From: Nocardioides albertanoniae
GTDB lineage: Bacteria; Actinomycetota; Actinomycetes; Propionibacteriales; Nocardioidaceae
DNA: 64,000 nucleotides
NCBI RefSeq assembly: GCF_006716315.1
Contig: NZ_VFOV01000001.1
Span: 3,302,501-3,366,500, forward strand
Direction: 5' to 3'
Numbering within the stretch: position 1 is the first letter of the stretch; every line of letters starts with the position of its first letter. A program made the translations under genes and the position numbers. Below, one piece after another: positions 42,724-52,801 of the stretch. The notes below the pieces were generated by a model. It had not been told where the DNA came from. It saw only the letters and a program-made list of their open reading frames with translations, and did not search any database.

Positions 42724-45138
42724 ATGGACAGCCTCGTACGCAGAGCCACCAGGTCCCTCGCCCCGCTGGTGCTCCTCGGGGGTGTGCTCAGCGCCCCGGC
42801 CGCCGTCGCGGACCCCGGTCCGCCGGCCTACGACGCGACCGTGCGGATCACCGAGCACGGGATCCCGCACATCACCGCCGGAGACTGGGGATCGCTCGGT
42901 TACGGCAGCGGCTGGGCGACCGCCGGCGAGGCGACCTGCACGCTGGCCGACATTCTGCTCAGCGCCCGCGGGGAGCGCTCGCGCTGGCTCGGCGCTGAGA
43001 AGACCTACGACGACAGGGTCTCCAAGACCACGACCAACCTCGACTCCGACGTGCTCGTCGGTGACCTCCACAACCGCCAGGTCGTGGAGAAGCTGCTCGA
43101 CTCCCCCGCCGGACCGTCCGCGCGGGCGCGGGAGATGGTGCGCGGCTACGCGGCGGGGGTCAACGAGTGGCTGCGTACGCACGAGATCACCGACCCGGCC
43201 TGCGCCGACGCGCCCTACATCAAGCCCGACGCGACCGAGACCGACGTCTGGTACGGCGTCTATCTCGCCAACCTGATCGCCTCGGCGGGTCAGTTCGTGA
43301 GCGAGATCAACCAGGCCTCTCCCCCGTCGTTGACCGACCCCGGGCTGCCCGATCTCCCCGGCGCCCTGGGCCTGCCCTCGCTTCCCACCACGGCCGCCGA
43401 GGTGCCGGCCGCCGCCGCGAAGGTGGACAAGCAGGCGCTGCTGGCCTCGTTGGGCCGCGACCCCGAGAGCGACTTCGGGTCGAACGCGACCGCGATCGGC
43501 GGTGAGTCCAGCTCGACCGGTCGCGGGATGCTGCTCGGCAACCCGCACTTCCCGTGGCAGGGCCGCTACCGCTTCACCCAGCAGCACCTGACGATCCCCG
43601 GTGAGTATGACGTCGCCGGCGCCTCGCTGATCGGCTCGCCCGCGGTCAACATCGGCTGGAACGACGATGTCGCCTGGAGCCACACGGTCTCCACCGCCTA
43701 CCGGTTCACGCCCTATGAATACACGACCCTCGGGCCGGGCACCCGCTATCTCACTCCTGACGGCGTCCGGAAGGCCGAGCGGCGTGAGGTGGAGGTCGAG
43801 GTCAAGACCGCCTCGGGCACCTCGACCGTCACCGAAGACCTCTACCGCACGCCCGAGGGCTATGTGGTCGACTCCCCCTCGCAGCTGATGGCGTGGGGGC
43901 CGCAGAGCTTCTGGGCGATCCGCGACGCCAACGCCGAGCACCTGCGCACCATCGACACCTTCCTCGGCATGGGTGGCGCCTCCTCGGCCGGCGACCTTCT
44001 CGAACGGCAGGACGCGGGCGGCGGGGTGCCGTGGGTCAACACGATCGCCGCCGACCGCCACGGCGACGCGCTCTACGCCGACCACTCGGTCGTGCCGCAC
44101 GTCACCGACCAGCTCGCCTCACGCTGCATGACGGTCGTCGGGCGTCTCCTCGACACCGTCGCCGGCCTGCCCGGGCTCGACGGCAACCGCGCCGGTCACT
44201 CCTGCGCCTGGGGCTCCGACGAGGCGGCGCAACGGCCCGGCATCTTCGGGCCGGAGCATCTTCCCGACGTGCAGCGTCGCGACTGGGTCATGAACGCCAA
44301 CGACTCCCACTGGCTGCCCAACCCGAAGGCGCGCCTCGAGGGCTATCCCGCGATCATCGGCTGCGAGCGATGCGAGCGGACGATGCGTACGCAGATGGTG
44401 GCGGGCTACGTCACCGACCAGCTCGCCGCCCACGGTGTCGAGACGCCCGACTCGCTGGCGGGTCACGAATACGACAACCGGCAGCGTGCCGCGGAGGTGA
44501 TGAAGGCCGACGGCGCGCTCGACCGGGTCTGCCGGTTCACCGGCGAGAAGGAGGCGTGCGGCGTGCTCGCCCGCTGGGACGGCCGCTCGGACGCGACCTC
44601 GGTCGGCACCGCGATCTTCACCGAGTTCGTGCAGCGGGCTCCGAGCGGGCTGCAGCTGTGGCGGGTGCCGTTCGACGCCGACGACCCGCTCAACACCCCG
44701 CGCGGCCTGCGTACGACACCGAGCACCATCAAGGCGATGAAGGACGCCATCGCCGCCGTCGAAGCCACCGGTCTGCCGATCGACTCGCCCTGGGGCGACT
44801 ATCAGGTCGCCGGCGACCGCGGTGCTCCCCCGCTGCCGCTCGGCGGCGGCAACGGCGATCTGGCCGGCAACGCCAACGCCCTCGCCTCCCGCAACCCGGC
44901 GCAGAACCTCGACCACGCCCGGCCGATCACCTACGGCTCCTCCCACATCCAGGCCGTCTCCTTCGGCCCCCACGGCGCCGAGCCCCGCACGATCCTGACC
45001 TACGGCCAGCACGAGAACCCCGCCTCACCCTGGTCCAGCGACCAGACCCGCCTCTTCTCCGAGGAGAAGTGGGTCGACTTCCCCTGGACCGACGCCCAGA
45101 TCCGAGCCGACCTCGTCGAGACCGTACGCCTGCACTGA
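42724..45138 (+). CDS. Secreted penicillin-acylase-family Ntn hydrolase
   Basis: This 804-residue precursor has a signal peptide (LAPLVLLGGVLSAPAAVA) cleaved near residue 29. An alpha chain is followed by a linker and the autocleavage site DFGSNATAIGG, where Ser253 becomes the beta-chain N-terminal nucleophile. HFPWQGRYRF and INIGWNDDVAWSHTVS-like blocks follow, as in aculeacin A acylase and acyl-homoserine-lactone acylases. It may deacylate lipopeptides, beta-lactams or quorum signals; the substrate is not determinable here. Several cysteines (CERCER, CRFTGEKEAC) suggest disulfides in the exported protein. Confidence 0.92.
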   Translation: MDSLVRRATRSLAPLVLLGGVLSAPAAVADPGPPAYDATVRITEHGIPHITAGDWGSLGYGSGWATAGEATCTLADILLSARGERSRWLGAEKTYDDRVSKTTTNLDSDVLVGDLHNRQVVEKLLDSPAGPSARAREMVRGYAAGVNEWLRTHEITDPACADAPYIKPDATETDVWYGVYLANLIASAGQFVSEINQASPPSLTDPGLPDLPGALGLPSLPTTAAEVPAAAAKVDKQALLASLGRDPESDFGSNATAIGGESSSTGRGMLLGNPHFPWQGRYRFTQQHLTIPGEYDVAGASLIGSPAVNIGWNDDVAWSHTVSTAYRFTPYEYTTLGPGTRYLTPDGVRKAERREVEVEVKTASGTSTVTEDLYRTPEGYVVDSPSQLMAWGPQSFWAIRDANAEHLRTIDTFLGMGGASSAGDLLERQDAGGGVPWVNTIAADRHGDALYADHSVVPHVTDQLASRCMTVVGRLLDTVAGLPGLDGNRAGHSCAWGSDEAAQRPGIFGPEHLPDVQRRDWVMNANDSHWLPNPKARLEGYPAIIGCERCERTMRTQMVAGYVTDQLAAHGVETPDSLAGHEYDNRQRAAEVMKADGALDRVCRFTGEKEACGVLARWDGRSDATSVGTAIFTEFVQRAPSGLQLWRVPFDADDPLNTPRGLRTTPSTIKAMKDAIAAVEATGLPIDSPWGDYQVAGDRGAPPLPLGGGNGDLAGNANALASRNPAQNLDHARPITYGSSHIQAVSFGPHGAEPRTILTYGQHENPASPWSSDQTRLFSEEKWVDFPWTDAQIRADLVETVRLH

Positions 45139-45152
45139 CCCACCTCCGCCGA

Positions 45153-45425
45153 GGAGTCACCCCTGCAGGCCGAAGCGTCAGCTCTGCAGGTCGAAGCGTC
45201 AGCTCTGCAGGTCGAAGCGTCAGCTCTGCAGGTCGAAGCGTCAGCTCTGCAGGTCGAAGCGTCAGCTCTGCAGGTCGAAGCGTCAGCTCTGCAGGTCGAA
45301 GCGTCAGCTCTGCAGGTCGAAGCGTCAGCTCTGCAGGTCGAGTTGGCACCGCCGTGCCAACTCGACCTGCAGAAGCGACCTCTCGACCTGCGGGAGTGAC
45401 TCCGCGACCTGCGGGAGTGACTCCT
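45153..45425. repeat. 21-bp tandem repeats in head-to-head array, locus 2
   Basis: The left arm has one diverged unit and eight identical units with core GAAGCGTCAGCTCTGCAGGT (45172-45339), period 21 bp. The right arm has two to three diverged units in the opposite orientation (45364-45425). The arms meet at the hairpin 45330-45373. The first unit (GAGGAGTCACCCCTGCAGG) is shared with locus 1 at 21331. The array separates the convergent acylase and truB genes. Confidence 0.88.
45330..45373. terminator. 20-bp perfect hairpin at the apex of repeat locus 2
   Basis: Perfect 20-bp arms (45330-45349 and 45354-45373) flank the tetraloop CGCC, where the repeat orientation switches. It is very stable on either strand and is placed to stop transcripts of both convergent genes. 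Confidence 0.75.
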
Positions 45426-45438
45426 CGGCGTGGGCTGG

Positions 45439-46326
45439 TCAGCCGACGAAGACGGCGGTGGCCTTGGCGAGCTCGGGATTGATGGGCTCGTAGAGGGCGA
45501 GGAACTCACCGTCGGGTGAGAAGACGGCGGTGATCTGGTCGAGGGCGATCTCGAGCTTGCGGCCGTAGCGCACGGCTTGCGCCTGCTCCTCGGAGAGGTC
45601 GAGCGCAGGGAAGGCGGCGCGAGCCGCATCGGTCAGGGGCAGCACGCCGAAGTCGTCGGTCAGCTCGTCGAGGGTCCTGGCGACGTCGAGGTCGTAGGGT
45701 CCGACGGCCGTGCGGCGCAGCGCGGTCAGATGCCCGCCGAGACCGAGAGCCTCGCCGACATCACGGGCGATCGCGCGGATATAGGTGCCCGAAGAGCAGC
45801 GGACGTCGATGTCGACATCGACGACGTCGCCCTCCTCACGGATCTCGCCGACGGTGAGCTCGTGGACCGTGACCGGTCGAGCCTTCAGCTCCACCTGCTC
45901 CCCGTCGCGTACACGTTGGTAGGCCCGCTTGCCGTCGACCTTGATCGCAGAGACGGCCGTCGGCACCTGGAGGATGTCGCCGACCTGCGCGGCGAAGGCG
46001 CTGCGTACGTCCTCCGCGGCGATCCCGGCAGCCGAGGAGGTCGCGACGACCTCACCCTCGGCGTCGTCAGTGGCCGTGGAGACCCCGAGCCGCACCGTCG
46101 CCGAGTAGGACTTCTCAGTCAGCATCAGATGACCCAGCAGCCGGGTGGCACGTTCGACCCCGAGGATGAGTACGCCGGTGGCCATCGGGTCCAACGTGCC
46201 CGCATGCCCGACCTTGCGGGTGCCGGCCAGGCGCCGGACACGCGCGACGACATCGTGGGAGGTGATCCCGGCAGGCTTGTCGACGACGACGAGCCCAGGG
46301 AGCGCCTTCGCAGGAGCCGCACTCAC
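45439..46326 (-). CDS. truB: tRNA pseudouridine(55) synthase TruB
   Basis: This 295-residue enzyme makes pseudouridine 55 in the T loop of tRNAs. The catalytic Asp is in [16 protein letters not shown], and [34 protein letters not shown] and [20 protein letters not shown] are also present. The C-terminal PUA-like part continues to AVFVG. The ATG overlaps the rbfA stop by 4 nt. It is the last gene of the translation operon and ends against the 21-bp repeat array. Confidence 0.96.
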   Translation of the reverse strand: MSAAPAKALPGLVVVDKPAGITSHDVVARVRRLAGTRKVGHAGTLDPMATGVLILGVERATRLLGHLMLTEKSYSATVRLGVSTATDDAEGEVVATSSAAGIAAEDVRSAFAAQVGDILQVPTAVSAIKVDGKRAYQRVRDGEQVELKARPVTVHELTVGEIREEGDVVDVDIDVRCSSGTYIRAIARDVGEALGLGGHLTALRRTAVGPYDLDVARTLDELTDDFGVLPLTDAARAAFPALDLSEEQAQAVRYGRKLEIALDQITAVFSPDGEFLALYEPINPELAKATAVFVG

Positions 46327-46778
46327 TCCTCGTCGTCCTCGTCCCAGTCGTCCTCGTCCGCGCGCGGCTTCTTGTAGGGGTCGGCCTCGCCCGCGTAGGT
46401 CTCACCACGAGCCGCCGCGACCGCGTCGTCTTGCGCCTTCGCTCGCGCGAGCACGTCGTCGAGGTGGCGCGCCGTCTCAGGCAGCGCGTCGTGGATGAAA
46501 TCGAGCGTCGGAGCGGTGCGCGTGCCGAGCTGCTTGGCGACCTCGGAGCGGATCAGCCCCTTGGCCGACTCGAGCGCGGCGGCGGTGCCGGCGAGCTCGG
46601 CCTCGGAGTCGGCCCCCAGCACCGTGTAGAAGATCGTCGCCTGCTGACTGTCGCCGGTCACCCGGACATCCGTGATGGTGACGAAGCCGATCCGCGGATC
46701 CTTGATCCGTCGCTCCAGCATCTGCGCCACGATGACCTTGATCCGGTCAGCGATCCGACGAACCCGTGGGCTACTCAT
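46323..46778 (-). CDS. rbfA: Ribosome-binding factor A
   Basis: This 151-residue KH-like protein assists 16S rRNA 5'-end maturation in the 30S subunit. [37 protein letters not shown] and the [15 protein letters not shown] block are family signatures. An acidic tail ([11 protein letters not shown]) is typical of actinobacteria. ATG 46778 is preferred over ATG 46784 because GAGAGAG then has a normal 8-nt spacing. A terminator-like hairpin separates it from infB upstream, so part of its expression may come from its own promoter. Confidence 0.94.
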   Translation of the reverse strand: MSSPRVRRIADRIKVIVAQMLERRIKDPRIGFVTITDVRVTGDSQQATIFYTVLGADSEAELAGTAAALESAKGLIRSEVAKQLGTRTAPTLDFIHDALPETARHLDDVLARAKAQDDAVAAARGETYAGEADPYKKPRADEDDWDEDDEE

Positions 46779-46812
46779 GTTCATACTCTCTCAAATAATC
46801 GAAGCAGATCGA

Positions 46813-46850
46813 GACGTTGGCCGGGCCGCGACTGCGACCCGGCCAACGTC
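46813..46850 (-). terminator. Hairpin between infB and rbfA
   Basis: A perfect 13-bp stem (46813-46825 with 46838-46850) extends on the minus strand by a G-U pair and three more pairs. It begins 28 nt after the infB stop and may attenuate reading into rbfA-truB. Confidence 0.65.
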
Positions 46851-46877
46851 AGAGGCTGTTCAGCTGTGCGAAACGCT

Positions 46878-49763
46878 TCAGCCCCGGGGAATCTCCACCA
46901 TCTCGAAGGCTTCGATGAAGTCGCCTTCCTTGATGTCCTGGAAGTTCTTCAGGACCAGACCGCACTCGAAGCCCTCGCGGACCTCGGCGGCATCGTCCTT
47001 CTCACGGCGCAGCGAGGCCAGGTCGAGGTTGTCGGCCACCACGGAGCCGTCGCGCAGCACGCGAACCTTGGCGTTGCGGCGGATGAGGCCCTCGGTGACC
47101 ATACAACCGGCGATGTTTCCGGCCTTCGACGAGCGGAAGATCGCACGGATCTCCGCCTTGCCGAGGGACTTCTCCTCGTACTCCGGCTTGAGCATGCCCT
47201 TGAGAGCAGCCTCGATCTCCTCGATCGCCTGGTAGATGACCGAGTAGTAGCGGATCTCGACACCCTCGCGGTCAGCCAGCTCCGTCGCCTTGCCCTGCGG
47301 GCGGACGTTGAAGCCGATGATGATCGCGTCGGAGGCAGCGGCCAGGTCGACGTTGGTCTCGGTGATCGCACCGACACCGCGGTCGATGACGCGGATGCTG
47401 ACCTCGTCGCCACCCACGTCGACCTTCGCCAGAGCGTCCTCGAGCGCCTCGACCGAACCGGACACGTCGCCCTTGAGGATGAGGTTGAGCTCCTGGCTCT
47501 CGCCCTTCTCCATGGAGGCCATGAAGTCCTCCAGCGTGCGGCGTACGCGGCGCTTGGCCTGCAGCGCGGCACGCTCACGAGCCTCGCGCTTCTCGGCGAT
47601 CTGGCGAGCCATCCGGTCGTCCTCGACGACCAGGAAGCTCTGACCGGCACCCGGGACTGCGGACAGACCCAGCACCATCGCCGGACGCGACGGGGTCGCC
47701 TCGGTGATCTCGTTGCCGTACTCGTCGATCATCGCGCGGACGCGGCCGTGGGCCGGACCTGCCACGATCGACTCACCCACACGCAGCGTGCCGCGCTGGA
47801 CCAGGATGGTCGCGACGGGGCCGCGGCCACGGTCGAGGTGAGCCTCGATCACGATGCCCTGAGCGTCCTGGACGGCGTTGGCCTGCAGGTCGAGCGAGGC
47901 GTCGGCGGTCAGCACGACGGCCTCCAGGAGGCCCTCGATGTTGATCCGCGACTTGGCCGAGATCTCGACGAACATGGTGTCGCCGCCGTACTCCTCGGGG
48001 ATGACGCCGTATTCGGTGAGCTGACCACGGATCTTGGTCGGGTCGGCCTCGGGCTTGTCGATCTTGTTGATCGCGACCACGATCGGGACACCGGCGGCCT
48101 TGGCGTGGTTGAGCGCCTCGATCGTCTGCGGCATCACGCCGTCATCGGCCGCGACCACGAGGACCGCGAGGTCCGAGGACTGCGAACCACGAGCACGCAT
48201 GGCGGTGAACGCCTCGTGACCCGGGGTGTCGATGAAGGTGATCTTGCGCTCGGTGCCCTCGACCTCGGTCGAGACCTGGTAGGCACCGATGTGCTGGGTG
48301 ATGCCACCGGCCTCGCCCTCGATGACGTTGGCGTCACGGATGGCGTCGAGCAGCTTGGTCTTACCGTGGTCGACGTGACCCATGACGGTCACGACCGGCG
48401 GTCGGACGGTCCAGTCGGACTCGTCGCCCTCGTCGCCGAGCTCGATGTCGAAGGACTCCAGCAGCTCGCGGTCCTCGTCCTCCGGGGAGACGACCTGGAC
48501 GACGTAGTTGAGCTCCTCACCGAGCAGCTCGAGCGTCTCGTCGTTGACGGACTCGGTCGCGGTGACCATCTCACCGAGGCCGAACAGCATCTGCACCAGC
48601 TGAGCCGGGTCGACGCCGATCTTCTCCGCGAAGTCGGTCAGCGAGGCGCCACGGGCGAGACGCACGGTCTCGCCGTTGCCCTTGCGTACGCGGATGCCAC
48701 CGATCGTCGGGGCCTCCATGGCCTCGAACTCCTGGCGACGCGCCCGCTTCGACTTCCGTCCACGACGCGAGGGACCGCCGGGGCGACCGAAGGCACCCTG
48801 GGTGGTGCCACGACCACCGGGACGACCGCCACCGGGACGACCACCGAAACCACCGGGACGACCCGGGGCACCGCCGCCACCAGGACGACCGCCGGCACCC
48901 GGACGGCCACCGCCACCGGGACGACCCGGGGCACCGCCGCGACCGCCGCCGGGGCCGCCACCAGGACGGGCACCGAACGCAGCGGGCGACTTCGGCATCA
49001 TCGCCGGGTTGGGGCGAGGCATACCGGAACCGGAACGGCCGCCGCCCTGACCACCCTGGCCACCCTCACGGGAGGCCGCGGGACGCGGGGGACGCTGGTC
49101 GCCGCCGGCCGGGGCACCGCCCTGACCGCCCTGGCCACCACCCTGGCCGCCGGGGCGCGGACGCCCCATGCCCTGGTTGGAGGAGAACGGGTTGTTGCCG
49201 GGGCGCGGAGCACCGGGCTTGCCGACCGGACGAGGTCCGGGACGGCCCGCGCCACCCTGACCACCCTGGCCGCCGCGGGCCGCGGGGGCCTGCGGGCGAG
49301 CACCCGGCTTCGGGGCACCCGGCTTGGGCGCACCCGGCTTGGGGGCAGCCTTCGGGGTCGGCTTGGGAGCCGCCGGAGCCGATGCGGCGGGGGCCTCGGG
49401 GGCCTCCGGCGCGGCTGCGGGCTTCGGGGCCGGCTTGGGAGCAGGCTTCGGGGCGGCCGGTGCCTTGGCCGCGGGGGCCTCGGGCTCGGCAGGCTTCTCG
49501 GCGGCCTTCTTGGGGCCAGGCTTCGGGCCGGGCTTGGGTGCTGCCGGCTTGGGAGCAGGCTTCTCGCCGGTGGACGAGGAGCCACCGTTGCCGCCGGACT
49601 TCAGGCCGGGGCCGATCTCCTTGCGGAAACGCATCTCCGCGGGCAGCTCGACGGTCGAGCTCGCCGACTTGACGAACTCACCCATCTCTTTGAACTTCTC
49701 GAGAACGAACTTGCTCTCGACTCCGAACTCTTTGGCGAGTTCGTGGACTCGGGTCTTAGCCAC
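46878..49763 (-). CDS. infB: Translation initiation factor IF-2
   Basis: This 961-residue GTPase brings initiator tRNA to the 30S subunit. Residues 1-55 form the IF2N-type helical start ([20 protein letters not shown]). A Gly/Pro/Ala/Arg-rich linker covers about 58-340. The G domain follows with GHVDHGKT at 462-469, DTPGHEAF and NKID, then domains II-IV. GTG 49763 is preferred to GTG 49781 because AGGAG lies 4 nt upstream and homologs start at this residue. The linker repeats ([17 protein letters not shown]) cause strong GC skew on this stretch. Confidence 0.97.
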   Translation of the reverse strand: MAKTRVHELAKEFGVESKFVLEKFKEMGEFVKSASSTVELPAEMRFRKEIGPGLKSGGNGGSSSTGEKPAPKPAAPKPGPKPGPKKAAEKPAEPEAPAAKAPAAPKPAPKPAPKPAAAPEAPEAPAASAPAAPKPTPKAAPKPGAPKPGAPKPGARPQAPAARGGQGGQGGAGRPGPRPVGKPGAPRPGNNPFSSNQGMGRPRPGGQGGGQGGQGGAPAGGDQRPPRPAASREGGQGGQGGGRSGSGMPRPNPAMMPKSPAAFGARPGGGPGGGRGGAPGRPGGGGRPGAGGRPGGGGAPGRPGGFGGRPGGGRPGGRGTTQGAFGRPGGPSRRGRKSKRARRQEFEAMEAPTIGGIRVRKGNGETVRLARGASLTDFAEKIGVDPAQLVQMLFGLGEMVTATESVNDETLELLGEELNYVVQVVSPEDEDRELLESFDIELGDEGDESDWTVRPPVVTVMGHVDHGKTKLLDAIRDANVIEGEAGGITQHIGAYQVSTEVEGTERKITFIDTPGHEAFTAMRARGSQSSDLAVLVVAADDGVMPQTIEALNHAKAAGVPIVVAINKIDKPEADPTKIRGQLTEYGVIPEEYGGDTMFVEISAKSRINIEGLLEAVVLTADASLDLQANAVQDAQGIVIEAHLDRGRGPVATILVQRGTLRVGESIVAGPAHGRVRAMIDEYGNEITEATPSRPAMVLGLSAVPGAGQSFLVVEDDRMARQIAEKREARERAALQAKRRVRRTLEDFMASMEKGESQELNLILKGDVSGSVEALEDALAKVDVGGDEVSIRVIDRGVGAITETNVDLAAASDAIIIGFNVRPQGKATELADREGVEIRYYSVIYQAIEEIEAALKGMLKPEYEEKSLGKAEIRAIFRSSKAGNIAGCMVTEGLIRRNAKVRVLRDGSVVADNLDLASLRREKDDAAEVREGFECGLVLKNFQDIKEGDFIEAFEMVEIPRG

Positions 49764-49856
49764 GCTTCTCCTTCTGGCCACAGACCCAAATCCGGGTAAA
49801 ACCTGTGACCACTAGTGGGTGTAGAACACGCTCATCGCGAAGTACTCATCGAGTGC

Positions 49857-50204
49857 TCATGAGCTTTTGCTCCAATTCCTGGTCAGTCGACCGTCTTCGA
49901 CGGTCATGGGTGTCTGGCGCGGATCGAGGTGATCCTCAACCGGTGTGCTGGAAAGCCCGCCCTGGGTTTTGAGGGCCCGGGTGAACGCCTTCCGGCGCAC
50001 CGCGAGTTCGTAGCACTCGCGCGTCGGGTGAATGTGCGCCCCACGCCCGGGTGCGGTGGCAGTCGGATCGGGCACGACGGCCGGCTGGCCGTTGCTGTCC
50101 GAGCCGGCGGTCACCCGCAACAACTCGCGCTTGGCAGCTCGCTTACGGCAACCGATACAGGTGCGGACGGGTCCGCGCTGCATAGTTTCGTCTTGACGTG
50201 CCAC
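49857..50204 (-). CDS. YlxR-family RNA-binding protein
   Basis: This 115-residue protein of the nusA-infB region contains the YlxR signature RTCIGCRKRAAKRELLRVTA, and GRGAHIHPTRECYELAVRRKAF. Members bind RNA and in some bacteria act as nucleoid-associated regulators. GTG 50204 (AAGGA 3 nt upstream) or ATG 50183 (MQRGPVRTC) may be the start. It lies between the inserted esterase and infB and is probably cotranscribed. Confidence 0.88.
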   Translation of the reverse strand: MARQDETMQRGPVRTCIGCRKRAAKRELLRVTAGSDSNGQPAVVPDPTATAPGRGAHIHPTRECYELAVRRKAFTRALKTQGGLSSTPVEDHLDPRQTPMTVEDGRLTRNWSKSS

Positions 50205-50263
50205 CGATCCTTAACACTACCGCTTCCGGGGTGATGTGCACTAAACCGGGGCACCGGTCGTTC

Positions 50264-51112
50264 CTATTCCGTGACCCGGCCCCGCAGGACTGCCAAGACC
50301 TCCGGCAGAGCCAGTACGCCGAGCTCTCGGTCGGCCTCCTCCGAACCGCCCCACGCCCGGTGGGCGGTGGCAGCCACAGGGGTCTCCCCCGGCAGGACGA
50401 CACGATGGCCCGCCCCGGCATGGGAGACGATCGTGGTCTCCTCGCCCGCGACGGCTCGGCGGCGGCGTACGAGCTCTGCCATCAGCGCCGAGGGCCACAG
50501 CGCGTCGTCGCCACCGGCGACCAGCAGCACCTCACCGGCGATGCGTTCGGCCGCGATCGTGGCGGCGGGCACCCGGTCGGCGTACTTCTCCAGGGCCGAG
50601 ACGTAGGACTCGCAGAACGACGGCGGCTCGCCCTGCTCGCTTGCTCCCTCGACCGCTTCCGCGATGCTCTCCTGGTCGAAGGGTACGAACGGCATCGCCT
50701 CACCGCGCACGGTCCACGACGAGCGTTGCGGCCGGTCGACGCTCAGCCCCGCCCACACGACATGGGACGGGGAGATGCCCACGACCGCATCGATCTCGGC
50801 GTGGAGGGTGCCGAGCAGCAGCGCCGCCTGAGCGCCCCACGAGGTGCCGAGCACCCCCAGCCGCTCATACCGCGCGTGCAGGTCGGCGAGGGTGTCGTCG
50901 AAGACCTCCACCGGGACCTCGCAGGCCTGCGCCGCCTGGCCTGCGCCACCGAAGTAGCGGATCGAGGCCGCAGCCACACCGTGCGAGGCGAGCATGCGGC
51001 ACCGGTCCGTCTCGATCCGGCCCGAGGACCCCGACAGCACGAGTACGCCGGTGGTCGCCCCCTCGGGCTCCACCAGGATGCCCTCGGGGTCGGTCAGAGT
51101 GGTCTCACGCAC
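50264..51112 (-). CDS. Alpha/beta hydrolase (BAAT C-terminal / dienelactone-hydrolase-like)
   Basis: This 282-residue hydrolase has strands GVLVLSGSSGRIE, a nucleophile elbow GTSWGAQAA (Ser), the acid-containing VLLVAGGDDALWPSAL and a His near IVSHAGAGHRVVLPG, giving a full catalytic triad. The closest family I recognise is the BAAT/acyl-CoA thioesterase C-terminal domain. GTG 51112 has GAGG 7 nt upstream, placed across the nusA stop, so translation is coupled to nusA. Its location between nusA and ylxR is unusual and suggests insertion into the operon. Confidence 0.85.
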   Translation of the reverse strand: MRETTLTDPEGILVEPEGATTGVLVLSGSSGRIETDRCRMLASHGVAAASIRYFGGAGQAAQACEVPVEVFDDTLADLHARYERLGVLGTSWGAQAALLLGTLHAEIDAVVGISPSHVVWAGLSVDRPQRSSWTVRGEAMPFVPFDQESIAEAVEGASEQGEPPSFCESYVSALEKYADRVPAATIAAERIAGEVLLVAGGDDALWPSALMAELVRRRRAVAGEETTIVSHAGAGHRVVLPGETPVAATAHRAWGGSEEADRELGVLALPEVLAVLRGRVTE

Positions 51113-51121
51113 GGGGCAGCC

Positions 51122-52099
51122 TCAGGCGACCGGGGTCTCCTCATCGGAGCGGATGTCGATGCGCCAGCCGGTCAGGCGAGCGGCGAGGCGGGCGTTCTGG
51201 CCCTCCTTGCCGATGGCCAGCGAGAGCTGGTAGTCGGGCACGACGACACGGGCGGACTTCGCCGCCTCGTCGATGATCTCGACCGAGGCGACCCGAGCCG
51301 GGGAGAGCGCCGAGGCGACGAGCACCTTCGGGTCTTCGGACCAGTCGACGATGTCGATCTTCTCGCCCTGCAGCTCGGACATGACCTGACGGACCCTCTG
51401 GCCCATCGGGCCGATGCAGGCGCCCTTGGCGTTGACCCCGGGGACGGTCGAGCTGACCGCGATCTTGGTGCGGTGGCCGGCCTCGCGAGCGATCGCGGCG
51501 ATCTCCACGGTGCCGTCGGCGATCTCGGGCACTTCGAAGGAGAAGAGCTTCTTGACCAGGTTGGGGTGGGAGCGCGAGAGCGTGATCTGCGGGCCGCGCA
51601 TGCCCTTGCGCACGCTCACGACCAGGGCCTTGATGCGAGTGCCGTGGCCGTAGTCCTCACCCGGGACCCGCTCGGAGAGCGGGATGACGCCCTCGAGCCG
51701 ACCCAGGTCGACGAGCACGTCGTCGGGGTTGCGGCCCTGCTGGATGACGCCGGAGAGGATGTCGCCCTCCTTGCCGGAGAACTCGCCGAACTTCACGTCG
51801 TCCTCGGCGTCGCGCAGCCGCTGCAGCACGATCTGCTTGGCCGTGGTGGCCGCGATCCGGCCGAATCCTTCGGGCGTGTCGTCGTACTCGCCGACGGCGT
51901 TGCCCTCCTCGTCGATCTCCGCTGCGAGCACGCGCACGTGCCCGGTCTTGCGGTCCAGGTCGACCCGCGCCCGGGCATGGGCGCCCTCGGTCTTGTGGTA
52001 GGCGGTGAGCAGACCCTGCTCGATCGCCTCGACGAGCACATCGAGCGAGATCTCCCGCTCCCGCTCCAGCATCCTCAGGATGCTCATGTCGATGTCCAT
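51122..52099 (-). CDS. nusA: Transcription termination/antitermination factor NusA
   Basis: This 325-residue protein binds RNA polymerase and nascent RNA. An N-terminal domain ([20 protein letters not shown]) is followed by S1 ([20 protein letters not shown]) and two KH domains ([40 protein letters not shown]). The C-terminal acidic repeats of E. coli NusA are absent, as normal in actinobacteria. GAGGGGGA lies upstream, and the gene starts 3 nt after rimP. Confidence 0.96.
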   Translation of the reverse strand: MDIDMSILRMLEREREISLDVLVEAIEQGLLTAYHKTEGAHARARVDLDRKTGHVRVLAAEIDEEGNAVGEYDDTPEGFGRIAATTAKQIVLQRLRDAEDDVKFGEFSGKEGDILSGVIQQGRNPDDVLVDLGRLEGVIPLSERVPGEDYGHGTRIKALVVSVRKGMRGPQITLSRSHPNLVKKLFSFEVPEIADGTVEIAAIAREAGHRTKIAVSSTVPGVNAKGACIGPMGQRVRQVMSELQGEKIDIVDWSEDPKVLVASALSPARVASVEIIDEAAKSARVVVPDYQLSLAIGKEGQNARLAARLTGWRIDIRSDEETPVA

Positions 52100-52102
52100 G
52101 TC

Positions 52103-52603
52103 CTACTCCCCCTCGTCGACGCGCTTGAACTCGATCTGCACAAGCGCCTTCTTCACGTCCTTGTACGCCACATCACGGCGCTTGCCGCTCACCTCGAGGC
52201 TCGCGCTCTCGTCGTCGGACTCCTTGACCCGTCCGGTGAACGCGGATCCGTCGTTGAGCGTGACCTTGACCAGGCGCGACCTGTTGCGGCGCCAGTGGCG
52301 CGGCAGCGTCAGCGGCCGGTCGACACCAGGAGAGGTCACCTCGAGCGTGTAGGGCTGCTCGCCCATCACGTCGGAGTCATCGAGCACCCGGTTGACCTCA
52401 CGGGTCGCCTCGGTGACCTCCTCATGGGTGATCCCACCGTCCTTGTCGACGGCGACGCGCAGGATCCGACGCTTGCCGGCCGGGGTGACCTCGACCGCCT
52501 CGACGTCGAGCCCCAGGCTCTGGAGCGGGTCGGTGAGCGCCTCCTCGATCGCACTCACGATCGCGTCCTTTCGCTCAGCACTCAACGCGATCTCTCCCTG
52601 CAT
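52103..52603 (-). CDS. rimP: Ribosome maturation factor RimP
   Basis: This 166-residue factor is required for 30S subunit assembly. The N-terminal domain contains EALTDPLQSLGLDVEAVEVT and RRILRVAVDKDGGITHEEVT, then YTLEVTSPGVDRPLTLPRHW, the family signature. A C-terminal Sm-like domain follows. It is the first gene of rimP-nusA-esterase-ylxR-infB. The divergent lipoprotein gene begins 199 bp upstream. Confidence 0.93.
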   Translation of the reverse strand: MQGEIALSAERKDAIVSAIEEALTDPLQSLGLDVEAVEVTPAGKRRILRVAVDKDGGITHEEVTEATREVNRVLDDSDVMGEQPYTLEVTSPGVDRPLTLPRHWRRNRSRLVKVTLNDGSAFTGRVKESDDESASLEVSGKRRDVAYKDVKKALVQIEFKRVDEGE

Positions 52604-52788
52604 CCTGTTGTCCGGTCCTGTTGTATGAGCCTACGAGCAAATAGCGCGCTGCCCGGTCGTTTCGGCGCGGGATCAGCACAGCTGATCGGCTCGGCGCCGT
52701 TGGGGACACCATACCTTCCCGCCTCGCTCTCCCTCGCAACGCGAGGCGCTATGGAAAGCCTTGTGAGGCAGGTCGGGCCGGCTCTGGT

Positions 52789-52794
52789 TAGGGT
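52789..52794 (+). promoter_or_regulatory. Candidate -10 box of the lipoprotein gene
   Basis: TAGGGT ends 7 nt before GTG 52802. A GCCTCGC/GCGAGGC dyad lies upstream at about 52723-52749. Confidence 0.45.
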
Positions 52795-52801
52795 TCCGTA
52801 C

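Noticed and set aside
45153..45425. Coding repeat protein (21 bp equals 7 codons, frames stay open)
   Set aside because: The open frames arise because the unit length is a multiple of three. There is no start with a ribosome binding site, and the array lies between two complete convergent genes.
46431..49799. A very long open frame (over 1100 codons) antisense to infB
   Set aside because: It mirrors infB in a high-GC region; the translation is low-complexity (Gly/Thr repeats) and lacks any domain. IF-2 on the other strand is complete and conserved.
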